A stretch of DNA of 64,000 nucleotides from Undaria pinnatifida (taxonomy: Eukaryota > Sar > Phaeophyceae > Laminariales > Alariaceae), in the NCBI GenBank assembly GCA_012845835.1, contig JABAKD010000005.1, positions 4,121,655 through 4,185,654 on the forward strand, given 5' to 3'. Shown here piece by piece: positions 1-35,392 of this stretch (positions are counted from its first letter, which is position 1; each line of letters starts with the position of its first letter). The notes beneath the pieces are model-generated. The model made no database searches and was not told the origin of the DNA. It saw only the letters and a program-made list of their open reading frames with translations. Made by a program: the position numbers and the translations under genes.

Positions 1-24324
<24,324 letters not shown>

Positions 24325-24449
24325 CTGCCATCGCCCGGTAAAACAACAACAACGACAACGTCATATTCATGTCTTAGAGGTCAGAGGACGACGCGCGCCA
24401 TTATGCATGATAAAGGGGTCACGGAACTTTTTGGCTTGAATGTTTTTGT

Positions 24450-24955
24450 CTTGTTTTTTCTGAATGGATGAGCTTCTGAACCCCCAAGATTTTTTTTTTT
24501 TTTTTCTGAATGAATGGGCTTCTTAACTCCAAAATCGTCTTTTTTCTGAATGGATGGGCTTCTTAACCCCCCAAAATCGTTTTTTTCTGAATGGATGGGC
24601 TTCTTAATCCCCAAATTTGTCTTTGTGCGAACGAATGGGCTTCTTAACCCCCAAAATCGTATTTTTTCTGAATGAATGGGCTGCTTAAACTTTTTTTCTG
24701 AATGAATGGGCTTTATAACCCCCAAAATCTTCTTTTTTTTGAATGAATGACCTTCTTATCCCCCAAAATCGTCTTGTTTTCTGAATGGATAGGCTTCTTT
24801 CTTGACCCTCAAAATTGACTTTTTTCTGAATGAATGGGCTTCTTAACCCCCAAATTGTTTTTTTTTTCTGAATGAATGGGCTTCTTAACCCCCAAAATTG
24901 TTTTTTTTTTAATGAATGGGCTCCTCAACTCCCAAAATTGTCGGAACATCGATCT
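24450..24955 (+). repeat. 40 bp minisatellite derived from MITE-1 core
   Basis: About 13 units of ttttttctgaatgaatgggc followed by ttcttaacccccaaaatcg. It corresponds to the MITE-1 segment tttctgaatgacggggct..ccttaacccaaaatcgtcgg. The last unit extends into gtcggaac as in the parent. Confidence 0.85.
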
Positions 24956-25017
24956 TTTAGTTTTGCCATAATTGTTGACCAAGTGTACGGTATTAGTAGG
25001 GGGGATGTTACGACGGT

Positions 25018-25777
25018 GTTATGTTGATGTTATGGTGATGTTATGGTGATGCTATGATGATGTTGTGATGATGTTGCGTTGATGTTATGGTGATGTTATG
25101 ATGATGTTATGATGATGTTGTAGTGATGCTGTGATGATGTTATAATGATATTATGATGATGTGACGGTGATGTTTGATGGTGTTATGATGATATTATGAT
25201 GGTGTTATGATGATGTTATGATGATGGTATGATGATGTTGTGATGATGTTGTGATGTTATGATGATGTTATGGTGATATTATGATGATGTTGTGTTGATG
25301 TTGTAATGATGTTATGATGACGTTGTGTTGATGTTATGGTGATATTATGATGATGTTGTGTTGATGTTGTAATGATGTTATGATGACGTTGTGTTGATGT
25401 TATGGTGATGTTATGATGATGTTGTGTTGATGTCATAATGATGTTATGATGATGTTGTGTTGATGATATGATGATGTTATTATGATGTTATGATGATGTT
25501 ATGATGACGTTATGATGGCGTTATGATGATGTTACTACGATGTTATGATGATGTTATGATGATGTTATGGTGATGTTATGGTGATGTTATGATGATGTTA
25601 TGATGATGTTATGATGATGTTACTACGATGTTACGACGATGTTTTGATGATGTTATGATGATGTTACTACGATGTTATGATGATGTTACGACGATGTTAC
25701 GACAATGTTATGATGATGTTATGGTGATGTTACGACGATGTTACGACGATGTTACGACGATGTTATGATGATGATGT
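25018..25777 (+). repeat. GATGATGTTAT minisatellite, 0.76 kb
   Basis: Period 9-12 variants of gatgatgttatgatgatgtt with gatgttacgac blocks towards the right end. No stable coding frame. Confidence 0.95.
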
Positions 25778-26034
25778 TACGATATACCCCCATTTCCACC
25801 ACCAGCGTGTTCACCACTATGAATACCACGACTGACCCTTTCGAAATACCCCACGGACGAAAATAATGTCGGGAGTTTTTTTTTTTTCTCTTTTCCCGGC
25901 ACACCGCAAATAGCTTACACCGGTACCATTTTTCTGCGGATTAATATCGCGAGAAGATGATTAGAACAGCGCAACGAGCTCAAAGGTCGCAAAGGGATAC
26001 ATAGGGAGGGGTCACTCGCCCCGAACCACAGCAA

Positions 26035-26400
26035 AAAACGTCTCTCAAAGGGGGACCCCCCCCCCTACCGTAGCCTGGGTCACTGCAAAAAAGGTCCCTT
26101 AAAGGGGGACCAACCCTACCGTAGCCTGGGTCACTGCAAGGTCCCTTAAAGGGGGACCAACCCTACCGTAGCCTGGGTCACTGCAAAAAAGGTCCCTTAA
26201 ATGGAGACCCCGCTACCGTAGACTGGGCCACTGCAAAAAAGGTCCCTTAAATGGGGATACTGCAAGAAATGTCCCTTAAAGGGGGACCCCCTACCGTACC
26301 CAGGCTCACTGCAAAAAGAAAGGCCCCTAAAAGGGGGACAAAGGCCCCTTAAAGGGGTACAAATTCCCTTTAAAGGGGGACCACCCTACCGGCCGTCTTG
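26035..26400 (+). repeat. About 55 bp tandem repeat
   Basis: Six units of ggtcccttaaagggggacca, then accctaccgtagcctgggtc and actgcaaaaa. Each unit contains the inverted pair cccttaaaggg. Confidence 0.9.
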
Positions 26401-26424
26401 GCCGTTTTTCGTCGTATACCTTTG

Positions 26425-26690
26425 TCGTTCTACGATAGCCCCCCCCCAGAAACGTTTCTTTAACCAAATCGACGGTTTCAAAACCAGCGCCCGTTTCGCA
26501 TCTCCCGAAATACGGTGTCCCTCGACACCCCGACGTCGCCGGTCGTTAGACCATATATATTGCACATTCGTACAAGGAAATATATATGGATGCACTTTTT
26601 TTTTTCAATGGTATCCCTTCCTTGTGTCGAGCCGCCATGAAACGTTCGTTAAAAGAAAATCGCTGGTTTTGGGGGGGGCTATCGTAGAAT
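26425..26690 (+). mobile_element. MITE-2, full-length copy
   Basis: Left end gttctacgatagccccccc, right end gggggggctatcgtagaa, which is inverse. Internal landmarks include ggtttcaaaaccagcgccc, ccctcgacaccccgacgtcg and gttcgttaaaagaaaat. Confidence 0.8.
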
Positions 26691-26702
26691 CAGTCACCCT
26701 AC

Positions 26703-26980
26703 ATAGACTGCCGGGCGCCCCGGTGGCGTATCAGGCTATCCTCGAGCCGGGTGTTATAGGTCAGCTTCGTTAGTTCGAATCTCCCCGAGTGCATACTCGT
26801 ATGAATTCGTCGGGGACTTTTTTCTTGTGCACAAAATTGACTTGCGGAAAGCGCGATAGCGTGAGTTAGCACCACTCGATGAAAAACCGACGAGAGGTGG
26901 GATTGCTGAACCCTATCTAGATGCGCGATAACAATCGAAGGCAAGAACCGGGGGGGGGAAAGAAGGAACGACACTTGCGA
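26703..26980 (+). mobile_element. tRNA-headed SINE, copy A
   Basis: The head, about 26705-26790, has an A-box-like tggcgtatcagg and a B-box-like gttcgaatc 50-60 bases apart. The body, cgacgagaggtgggattgct ... ggcaagaaccggggg, is shared in reverse with 45795-45893. It starts directly after MITE-2. Confidence 0.65.
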
Positions 26981-27181
26981 CCACGGCTTGTTGTCCAGAA
27001 GAAGCTGGAAAGTACAAGTATGAAAAAACCAAAGAATAGACCACTAGTCCTTGGGATTGTTCATCAAGTTGCACTTTTTTTTTTTCATCACACTACCGCT
27101 TTTTGGGGAGGGGTATAGAGCGCTCCTCAAGTCATCAACTACCTTGCGAGGGAAAAACAAAAACAGCGGTTGGTGCGCACC

Positions 27182-27455
27182 TGGCCCGTGCTACGCTAGA
27201 GGTATACCGTTTTTTGGTCTAAATCGTTTCTGAATGATGAGGCTCCTTAACCCCAAACTCGTCGGAAAAAAAAAAAATAACAGGCCATTTTTTTTTTGCA
27301 TGATTCTCGTTGTGTACCTACCTAGGCCGTGGGGAGTTTTTATCCGATAGCAGCTGTATTTTTCTCCGAGATGATCAGTTTTTGGGAGAGGTCTTAAGCT
27401 CCCGAACTGAGGAAAACTCGAAAAAACGTGGTGCACCTCTAACGTAGCGTGTGTG
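27182..27455 (+). mobile_element. MITE-1, full-length copy
   Basis: Left gcccgtgctacgctagaggt, right cctctaacgtagcgtgtg. The internal landmarks are intact. Confidence 0.8.
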
Positions 27456-27966
27456 TGACCTGTACTGCACGCATGCGTCGGACAGACGTTGCATTTCATG
27501 TATGGCCCGTCACACTCGAGGCGCTCAGTCACGAGCGCACAGTTAGTCCACCCTTGGTCGACCGACGTAACTAAAACTGCCCATTAGCAGGACGTGTCCC
27601 TTCGTATATCTACAACATATCCTACACACCGCCAGCACACACGTTCTGTTTTGTTTTGTTCTCTCGTGCGAGGAGCATTGAATTTCCTGAGCACCAGGCA
27701 AGAAAAACGACCCCCTGAAGCATTTTTGTTGTTCGCCTTCAACATTCCTTTGAATAAGTGCTGGATTAGTTGGAGCCTCTCCTGCCCCGAGGCAGCGGGA
27801 GCCTCAACCGGGACAAAAAAACACCCTCATGTCGAGTGCGTGCTCAGCGCGGTGGCGACCCCAGTCGTCAAGGCTGCAAGCGCAGAACTTTTCTACATCA
27901 CGGAAGCAAAGCCGACATGTATATAATATACGGGCGTTGACCGTGTAAGAGTACAGCTGGACTGAT
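27456..27966. other. Unassigned stretch with a 110-codon open frame
   Basis: The plus frame 27594-27926 is open and of mixed composition (ends ELFYITEAKPTCI), but no family is recognised and no splice sites convincingly bound it. Treat as non-coding until transcripts say otherwise. Confidence 0.25.
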
Positions 27967-28215
27967 CCCACGATACCAAAACCAGCGACTTTCTGTAACG
28001 AGAGTTTTGTGGCTTCTCCACAGGAGGAAATAAGCTAAGATGAACAAAAAACTGCCCGAATATTTTCTTGTTTTGCAAAGGACTACGAGTATCGAACGAT
28101 GATGTCGGGTGGGGGCAAGGGGCACCGTGTTTTCAGGAGATACAACCGGGGAGAGATGGTTTCAAAACCGGCGATTTCGTCAAAACAAAGTTGGGGGCGG
28201 CTAGCATAGAACGAC
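27967..28215 (-). mobile_element. MITE-2, diverged copy
   Basis: In reverse sense: ggtttcaaaaccggcgattt, then gttgggggcggctagcatag at the right, with the partner accaaaaccagcgactttc near the left. Confidence 0.6.
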
Positions 28216-28636
28216 CCGCTGATAGGCACTCAATTCAGCTTTTGTCACTGCGTTGATCGCACGTGATAGATAGTCCACGTTCATTCTCGACGGCGGCTCG
28301 GTAGGCGGGTTGTTTTCGGGGCCTCTTTTTTGCAGCATCCCGGGGTCACTCGCGCGAATGACCCCCCCCTGTTCCCGTTCAGTAGTAACCCTTTTACAAC
28401 TAAAAACCCGTTGTTGTTTTTTCGACAAAATTATTTGGATTTTGGGTTAGGGATGGGGTTTGGGGGTTCTAAAGCGTGTGCTGTTTTTTTGTTTGAGACA
28501 TGACACCCGCCATGGCGTGGTTGGCTACGCGGCGCCAAAAAAAAGTCACCCAAGAAGGGGCGTTTTTTTTTTGAGGCACAGAGTCACTGGTGCAAAGTGG
28601 CTCAAGCCCTGTGATACAAGCAAGGGGGTGCCCCGT

Positions 28637-29036
28637 TGTTGAGGAATTAGTGGGGTATTAGTCCGTTTGACCACTTGCAAGAGGCTAACCAATAACATAG
28701 CTCACCCGAACTAAGCCTTACATAACACTCTCCCCCCCCTGAAACGGCGGGATGGCAGGTCGACCGGATATACGGGCGGACGCGTCAATATCCAAGGGGT
28801 TTCATTTCCTGGGGATACCGGGGAGAGCATTTTTCAAGTTCGCATGGGGAAGGTTCTAAAAAAGTTTATTGTTGTGAATGGTGGGATTCGAACCCCCGAC
28901 CCCCAAATAAACCATAGTCCTGCTGACGACGCCATTTGCTAAGGTATCAGTGGGGTATTAGTCTGTTTGACGACTTGCAAAAGGCTAACCAATAGCTTAC
29001 CCAAACTATAAGCCTTATGGTACACTCTCCCCCCAT
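28637..29036 (-). mobile_element. TRIM-1 copy, with start of a tandem partner
   Basis: Minus orientation. The 5' LTR is 29024-28937, the primer site is tggcgtcgtcagcagga, and the internal region includes the T-arm-like gggattcgaaccc. The polypurine complement ctctcccccccct sits at 28728, and the 3' LTR is 28727-28637. A second ctctcccccc follows the 5' LTR at 29025, as if another internal region had been attached, indicating a tandem LTR-internal-LTR arrangement that has been cut off. Confidence 0.75.
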
Positions 29037-29853
29037 CGTACCTATGGTCTCTACGTGAAGGCTTTGTATACGCCGGCGATCCCCGTGGATGCTACCAAGG
29101 CCAGCAGGACGGACGGCACCATCGGGGGCCGAGGCAGGACAGCAGGGGTTATTCAGGCTCCTGATGATGTCATTCCGCGCACGGAAATAACAAATCGAGA
29201 CCTTGAACTCGGTCTGCGATCTGTAGGAGAGCATCCAGCCGAGACCGTTTTTGTCCTGGACTCGCCATGGCCTCTTTTGGTTTTAACATACTGTAAATAG
29301 TATAGTGCAAGGAGGCGGTAAGCCGGGGCGCACTCTTCAGGATACTGACTTGAGGAAAATAAGCGTTCTTCTGTAGTTTTTCTGGTTCGCTTTTCGCTGC
29401 AGATTTTTGAGCGGGGTTTCGTTTTTTTTGCAAGCTGTCGACGTAGGCGGCGGCGGCGGCGGCGGGGGGGGGGGGGGGCTGTGAAGCGCCGCATGTTTGA
29501 TTACCCCATCCTTGTATAAGATTAATGTGAACCGTTCTTTTTCTGAGGCACTCTTCTCTCGAGGAGCTCATTTTTCTTTCATAAAGCTTACTATGTGGAC
29601 GCCAGCCCCTATTCCGTAGATTGTACCGCCTCCTTATCGCTATAATCCACTTCAAGATCATCCTGGCTCCAACTCGAGGCAGACTCTGAGGTTTTCCCCT
29701 CATCGTTGAGCCTCGAGAGGTGCGGTTGGGCACATTATAACCCACCACGGTGTGCCTCCACACCTCCATCCGACAAATAGAAACCTGCGAAGGGACTATA
29801 AGACCGTCCCGCACTTCTTTTTGATAATAAATTGAAAGTGCAAAAGTTGATGA
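29037..29853. other. Unassigned stretch with overlapping open frames on both strands
   Basis: A minus frame of 214 codons (29814-29170) starts at ATG and contains a poly-Pro/Ala stretch from the ggcggcgg run near 29445. A plus frame, 29055-29300, reads DVIPRTEITNRDLELGLRS. No domain is recognised in either. Confidence 0.25.
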
Positions 29854-29894
29854 TGTTAAGGAATTAGTGGGGTATTAGTCCGTTTGACCGCTTA
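29854..29894 (-). mobile_element. TRIM-1 LTR fragment
   Basis: tgttaaggaattagtggggt, then attagtccgtttgaccgctt, breaking off in mid-LTR. Confidence 0.65.
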
Positions 29895-30484
29895 GTCTTC
29901 AGGTTTCCTTTTTGGTTTCCAGTTTTGGCTGCTCTAAATAGGTTGCTCCATCCTGGGTTTTCTGTTTTCCTCTATCTTCCTATGGCCTTTCTTTTGGCGA
30001 TCTGCTTTGTTAGTGAATGGCCCTATCCTTGGAGTTTAGGCCTCATTACGAGGTGTGGGCGAATCTATAGCCTCATGTGTTTGTTTCGAATAGCCGCATC
30101 TTCGACCCCCTTTGCCGGTCTTTTAGGATGAACTTTGTCGTCATCTTTCAACCGTCTTGAGGTCTGCATATACGACTAGTCAGGGTGGGCTAATGTAATA
30201 GAGTGTCAGTATAGCTGGTAATAGATTCGATAAGATAGTCCGCAGAGTTACGGCCTACTGGCCACAAGAAGATTCTCTTAAACGGAATATTCTGAGTGAA
30301 GCGGATAACCCGTAGAATCTAGCTAGCTTATACCACAAGAGCGTTCTCGGTAATGGAACGTTCCTCCTCTGGACAAGATAGGTAGAAGTAAGCGCGTTAA
30401 GCGCTCATAGGAATATAGAACACCTAGGAGAACGTTCCTTGTACGTTCCATAGGTAAAGGTCCAGAAGAGAGCACAGCAGCAAT
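29895..30484. other. Unassigned stretch between TRIM-1 fragments
   Basis: Contains gaacgttcct in inverted pairs (around 30356 and 30430). No gene is seen. Confidence 0.3.
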
Positions 30485-30842
30485 TGTTATAAGGCTTAGT
30501 TTGGGTAAGCTATCGGTTAACCTTTTGCAAGTGGTCAAACGGACTAATACCCCACTAATACCTTAACAAATGGCGTCGACGGCAGGACCATGGGTTTTTT
30601 GGGTCGTGGGTTTTGGGTCGTGGGTTCGATCCCTACCTCGTGGGTTCGATCCCTACCATCCACAACAATAAACTTTTCAGATTTTCCCAATGTCGAACTT
30701 GAAAAAATACTCTCCCGGGTATACCCAGGAGAGTATTTGTCCTGCCGACGACGCCATTTGTTAAGGTATTAGTGGGGTATTAGTCCGTTTGACCACTTGC
30801 AACTGGTTAACCGATAGTTTACCCAAACTAAGCCTTGTAACA
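30485..30842. mobile_element. Palindromic (inverted) TRIM-1 with 4 bp TSD
   Basis: A plus LTR, 30485-30568, is followed by aa, the primer site tggcgtcgacggcagga (fully complementary to the tRNA-Ser 3' end of the 21 kb locus) and half of the internal region. At 30705-30735 it turns over (ggtatacccaggagag) into a minus primer site and minus LTR, 30759-30842. CAAT precedes (30481-30484) and follows (30843-30846), so the fold-back form seems to have integrated as one unit. Confidence 0.75.
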
Positions 30843-31017
30843 CAATGCTGGAGGGTGAAGCGAACTCTGTGAGCCTCACCCCACCCCCATGCTCTCACTC
30901 CTTCTCCTTTCCTGTCTCCTCGAGCTTCTCATAGCTCAACGCCAGTAATAAGAAATCAACAAAGAAGAAACGGTGCTGTCTCCAAGCGAAGCTGATACGC
31001 CTGCGTCCTTTCCCTCC

Positions 31018-31322
31018 CACATAAGCCTTATAACACTCTCCCCCCCTGAAACGGCGGGATAGCAGGTCGGCCGGATATACGTGCGGACCTGTAAATATAT
31101 CCAAGCCGTTTCATTTCTTGGGTATACCGGGGAGAGAATTTTTCAAGTTCGACATAGGGAAAGTCTGGAAAAGTGTATTACGGTGGATGTGGGGCTTAAA
31201 CCTACGACCCAAAAAAAATATGTCCTACCGGCGACGCCATTTGTTGAAACTTAGTGGGTATTTGTCCTTTTGACCCCTTGCAAAAGGTTAACCAATAGCT
31301 TACCAAACTAAGCATTATAACA
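31018..31322 (-). mobile_element. TRIM-1 copy, 3' LTR truncated
   Basis: The 5' LTR is 31322-31242, then the primer site, the internal region and the polypurine complement ctctccccccctg. Only the last 15-20 bases of the 3' LTR (aagccttataaca) remain. Confidence 0.7.
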
Positions 31323-31803
31323 ATGACGAAACTCATGTGCGGCCTAGCTAACAACAAAAAAAACATTAGTCTAGTCAATTATTAATGCACCAGGTATGTA
31401 GTCTATGCCTACAGCAGGCAATGAGTCATGGCTCGTCATGGCGGCTCAGGTATTTTCCATTAATTATTCATTGCTCAACGAATTTCACAACAACGACAGC
31501 AGGAATCGTACTCTACGGAACACACGCGCTGATCTGGGTGCGACGCTTTCACCTTGAAAGCATCAACTGCATCTATCTGGGAATCATCTATGGTAAGAGA
31601 ACTATGACACTAAGATGACATGACATATCGCTTGGTTGAACCGTATAGGGATCAGCCAAAGAAGGCCGGCAAGTTCATAGTGTTGACTAAACCGGAGGGG
31701 CGAGGTTGACACAAAGTCTGCGTTCTGCAGATGGACGAAAACTGGTACACAAACGAAAGTGTATGGAGCTTGAGTTTTTTTTACCCGGATCCCCAGGAGG
31801 ATA
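31323..31803. other. Unassigned stretch
   Basis: No exon, tandem repeat or known element recognised. Confidence 0.3.
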
Positions 31804-32658
31804 TATATCAGGGTAGTCCTCGGTACCGTTTTTTTTTACGGTACCAGATCGGACGGTATTGCGAAATGACGGTACTTTTCAAACGGTTGACGGCATTTCG
31901 ATTTCTCACGGTACCACTTTTGGCGGTACACGGTATCGCCGAATTTGACGGTACTTTTTCGGCGGTATCGAAAAGTGACGGTATTTTCTAGACGGTAGAC
32001 GGTTTTTCGATATTTGACGGTACTTTTTTGGCGGTACTGCAAAACGACGGTACCGGTCCCGGTACTGCCAAATTTGATGGTACTTTTTAGAGGGTACTGA
32101 AATATGACGGTTCCGCCACTGAGAAATACAGAATCACGAATGACGAAATACTTGACAGTACCTGCCGGGCGGCGATCAAGCATGCCGGCACCACCCCGCT
32201 GATGTTCCTGCATACCTATATAGAACGGACGAATAGAGGCTAGACTTATCGTCGAACCGTCAAGCTGACAAACTCACCAGCCTCACGCGAAACAACATTT
32301 AGACATTTAGCACCAAAATAAGACAATAAAACAATACTACTACTGTAAACAATAAAACAATAAAACCTAAAACATGAAAACATTCAATGAAAACCATCAC
32401 CCTACAATCTTTGACGGTTCTGAATATGACGGTTTTTCTAAACGGGAAACGGTACTTCGCTTATTTGACGGTACTTTTATGGCGGTGCTGCAAAATGACG
32501 GTACTTTTTAAACGGTTGACGTTTTTTCGATTTTTGACGGTACCGCCTTCGGCGGTACACGGTTTGCCCAAATATGACGGTATTCCGCCGAGAACCGGGA
32601 CCGACGTACAGCACGGGAAAATTACCTCGGGAATTTTCCCGAGGACTACCCTGATATA
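31804..32658. mobile_element. 855 bp element with perfect 20 bp TIRs and internal GACGGTACTTTT repeats
   Basis: The left end is tatatcagggtagtcctcgg, and the exact inverse complement closes the element at 32639-32658. The interior is two blocks of diverged repeats of gacggtactttt.nn.cggt (31850-32110 and 32400-32590) around a simple A-rich middle. No transposase frame. It is a non-autonomous DNA transposon or MITE; TA repeats at both ends fit a TA target. Confidence 0.8.
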
Positions 32659-33007
32659 AAACTATATACCTAGACCTCGCCCCCCTCGGACGTCTCGCTC
32701 GGCATATCCTCCCCCCTCTCAGCCCTTCTCAGCCCGTAATTGCCGAAAAGAAAATTAGTTGCTGGGGAAAAGAACCGTCCCGAAGTTCCTTGCCTTTCTT
32801 GCTTCCCCTAGTCTCATTCTTACTTACTTTTTAGCTCTCATTCTCTGATCTTTACTGCTTGCTCTCTGATATTTTTATTTTGCTTTTTCAGCAACTTCTT
32901 TTTTGTACTTTTATTTGAAGTTGGCCAATTGCTGGCTGTTGAGAGGGAATTCCCGTTGACGGCTGCAAACAATTTGAATTTGAAATTTGCCGGATAAATA
33001 ACAATTT

Positions 33008-33400
33008 GAAGTTGAAATTTGCGAAGCGGACCAAGGCTAGTGCGGGAGGAGGCTCCGCCAACAGTGGGGGTGGTGGAGGTTCAGGATCAGGCGTGTGGAA
33101 GCTGGTCGGGCAAGAACGGGACTCAGCTTCTTCTGGCAATCCTGATTGGCCGTGCCCGAGCAAGGGTTGTGACGGCTTCCTCATAGCACGAAATAGGAGA
33201 AACAGGAGTTCCCAGTACGCTGTCTGCGACACCTACCTGCAGGAGTGACGAGCCTTCCACGTGCCAAGCTTTTCATAACCTTAACAAGAAGCACTGGGGA
33301 AGCGGCGACAACCCTCGTGTGTGTGACTGGTGTGACGCGGACACCTGTGATTCACCTTCGATCGGCGTCCCTAACGAAGGAGCTGAGAGCTTGACGAAAC
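33008..33400 (+). pseudogene. Cys-rich coding remnant or exon pair
   Basis: The frame from about 33008 gives GSGSGVWKLVGQE, then WPCPSKGCDGFL and QYAVCDTYLQE before a stop at 33248. In another frame, bases 33250-33400 read CQAFHNLNKKHWGSG, VCDWCDADTCDS, up to a strong donor GAAAC|gtgagt. The paired Cys suggest a zinc-binding segment, but the two halves need a frameshift or an intron I cannot place. Possible decayed gene; family unknown. Confidence 0.3.
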
Positions 33401-34448
33401 GTGAGTTACATTTCTGTTGTTGTGCTGTGATTTCTTTTTCATGCGAACAAACACACTTTTGCATGTACGAGTATGATACGTGTACGGGGCAGTCCCGTCA
33501 TCGCGGTGTAAGCGGGAATTGTACTAGTACTCAGGTCTACGAGTAGACCTATGCAGTGACGCTGTGTGATGCGATTTCTTTTTCATACGTACAGCCAAAC
33601 ACACCTACTTCATATATGTACGACTACGAGTACGGGGCAGTCCCGTCATCGGGGTAAGCGGGGGTTGAACAAGTGGTCCATGCAGTGACGCTTTGTGCTG
33701 TGATATAAACACACGTTTTGGATGTACGACTACGACTACGTGGTATCTATACATGTAAGACGCAATGAAAACGGGCAAGTCTCATCACGGGGGTCAGCCA
33801 GGGTTGTAAAAATGGTCCATGCAGTGATAAATAACACAGCAGCATGATACCTCAGCACCAGTCGCATTACACACTGGAGGTTGATATATAGCAGTAAACA
33901 GAAGCTGAAGTTAACCTGGGTGATGCTGGAGAGCAGTCCCGTGATTGGGGTTAGCGAGTTGTTCATGTAGTGACGCGGTGTACTACTACTGTTACTCATT
34001 TTTCATACAACCACATGAACTCTTTGTATTATTAACGAGTACAAGTAGGGTGCGCAACCTCTTCAGGAATCGCAGTACACGTCGGTCGTAATAGTGTTGA
34101 TAGCAGCAGTAATAGAGTAGTACCGAACAATATATACAGCAGGTACTGTCTCTTACCCTTCGTTGTCGGTATTCCGCCGGTAGGCCTTATATAGCAGTAT
34201 ACCGGGGCTTACGCTTACCAGTTGCGACTGTGAATCCCGTTCGTTCCTGTCCCAGTGGTGGTTTCATAGGTGTTAGCAACGTTGTGGTACCAGGCAGGGC
34301 TTTGCCCATAAACGACCGCTTTCATTACAACAGTGTTAAATTGTACGACTTCCTGTCCAACTTTGGAAATCGACGACAGCTACGTGGCCTTGCTATTTTG
34401 AACATTCACTGAACGCAAGGTATTCCCACCCGTTGTTGTCGTCTGCAG
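33401..34448 (+). repeat. Diverged tandem of about 190 bp
   Basis: The phrase ggggcagtcccgtcatcg..gt.agcggg recurs at about 33485, 33635, 33770 and 33930, each after a tacgagtacga-like segment and a tgcagtgacgc-like one. The rest to 34448 is unassigned. Confidence 0.5.
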
Positions 34449-35392
34449 AAGCCCTGCGAAGCAGCCGCCGAGGGCCGCCAAGTCGGCGAGGACATAAACA
34501 CGAAGTGCACCGGCGACATCAAGGTCGGTGACCTCCTGAAGAAGGCAGGCGACCACTTGCTCGATATACATCCCGCATTCCATTCCCACGGTGCCACGAG
34601 GGCGTTCGACATCGAGGTACGTAGTACTCTTATCTTGCGTCCTGTGTGTCACGAGTCGAGACATCCATGTCTCTTGCTCAAGACTAGGGGATGGCGTGCG
34701 GATATAGTCTATGAAGTGCGGCTCTTTTTCCAAGTACCAAGAGCAAGTACAACAATACCACAACAATTACTAACAGCGAAAGGAGCTCCAATAATTTGGA
34801 TGGTTACGACGTCTGCTGGAGAGAAGTACGAATACTTTTTTACACATACTTATGTTATAAGGCTTAGTTTGGGTAAGCTATTGGTTAACCTGTGCAAGTG
34901 GTCAAACGGACCAATACCCCACTAATACCTTGACAAATGGCGTCGTCGACAGACCATGGGTTTTTGGGTCGTGGGTTCGATCCCCACATCCACCATAATA
35001 AACTTTTTCAGCATCCACCATAATAAACTTTTTCAGATTTCCCATGGCGAACTTGAAAAATACTCTCCCCGGTTTACCCAGGAAATGAAACGGCTTGGAT
35101 AAATGACAGGTCCGCCCGTATATCCGGCCGACCGTCTATCCCGCCGTTTAAGGGGGGGAGAGTGTTATAAGGCTTAGTTTGGGTTAGCTATTGGTTAACC
35201 TGTGCAAGTGGTCAAACGGACTAATACCCCCCTAATTCCTTGACACTTATCGACGTTCTCCCGCCCTGCTTCAACGTTTGTGGACAGATCCACAAGACCA
35301 TCGACAAAAAACAAGAGTGCAAGGTGCTGGGTACCTCCGCTGAGGAGGAAGAGTCCAAGCAAGCCTGCATGCTCCTTCGGAAGCAATGTTGA
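34449..35392 (+). CDS. Hypothetical Cys-containing protein, last two exons
   Basis: Exon 34449-34616 (56 codons; acceptor cgtctgcag, donor ATCGAG|gtacgt) and exon 35288-35392 (34 codons and TGA; acceptor gtggacag) join in phase 0. The residues include KPCEAAAEGRQVGED, VGDLLKKAGDHLLDIHPAF and KKQECKVLGT, with Cys at regular spacing up to the penultimate position. I do not recognise the family; small secreted Cys-rich protein is only one idea. The intron holds a complete TRIM-1 (34853-35245). Upstream exons were not identified. Confidence 0.5.
34853..35245 (+). mobile_element. TRIM-1, complete plus-strand reference copy
   Basis: The 5' LTR is 34853-34935 and the 3' LTR 35163-35245, 83 bp each (TGTTATAAGG ... 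CTTGACA). Next come aa and the primer site tggcgtcgtcgacag at 34938, then the T-arm-like gtgggttcgatccccac, an internal duplication of ccaccataataaactttttc, and the polypurine tract gggggggagag up to 35162. CTTA flanks both ends (34849-34852 and 35246-35249), a 4 bp target duplication. Confidence 0.88.

Noticed and set aside
29170..29814. A 214-codon minus-strand open frame
   Set aside because: No recognisable domain, contains a homopolymer-coded Pro/Ala run and TRIM-flanked context; kept only as an unassigned stretch.
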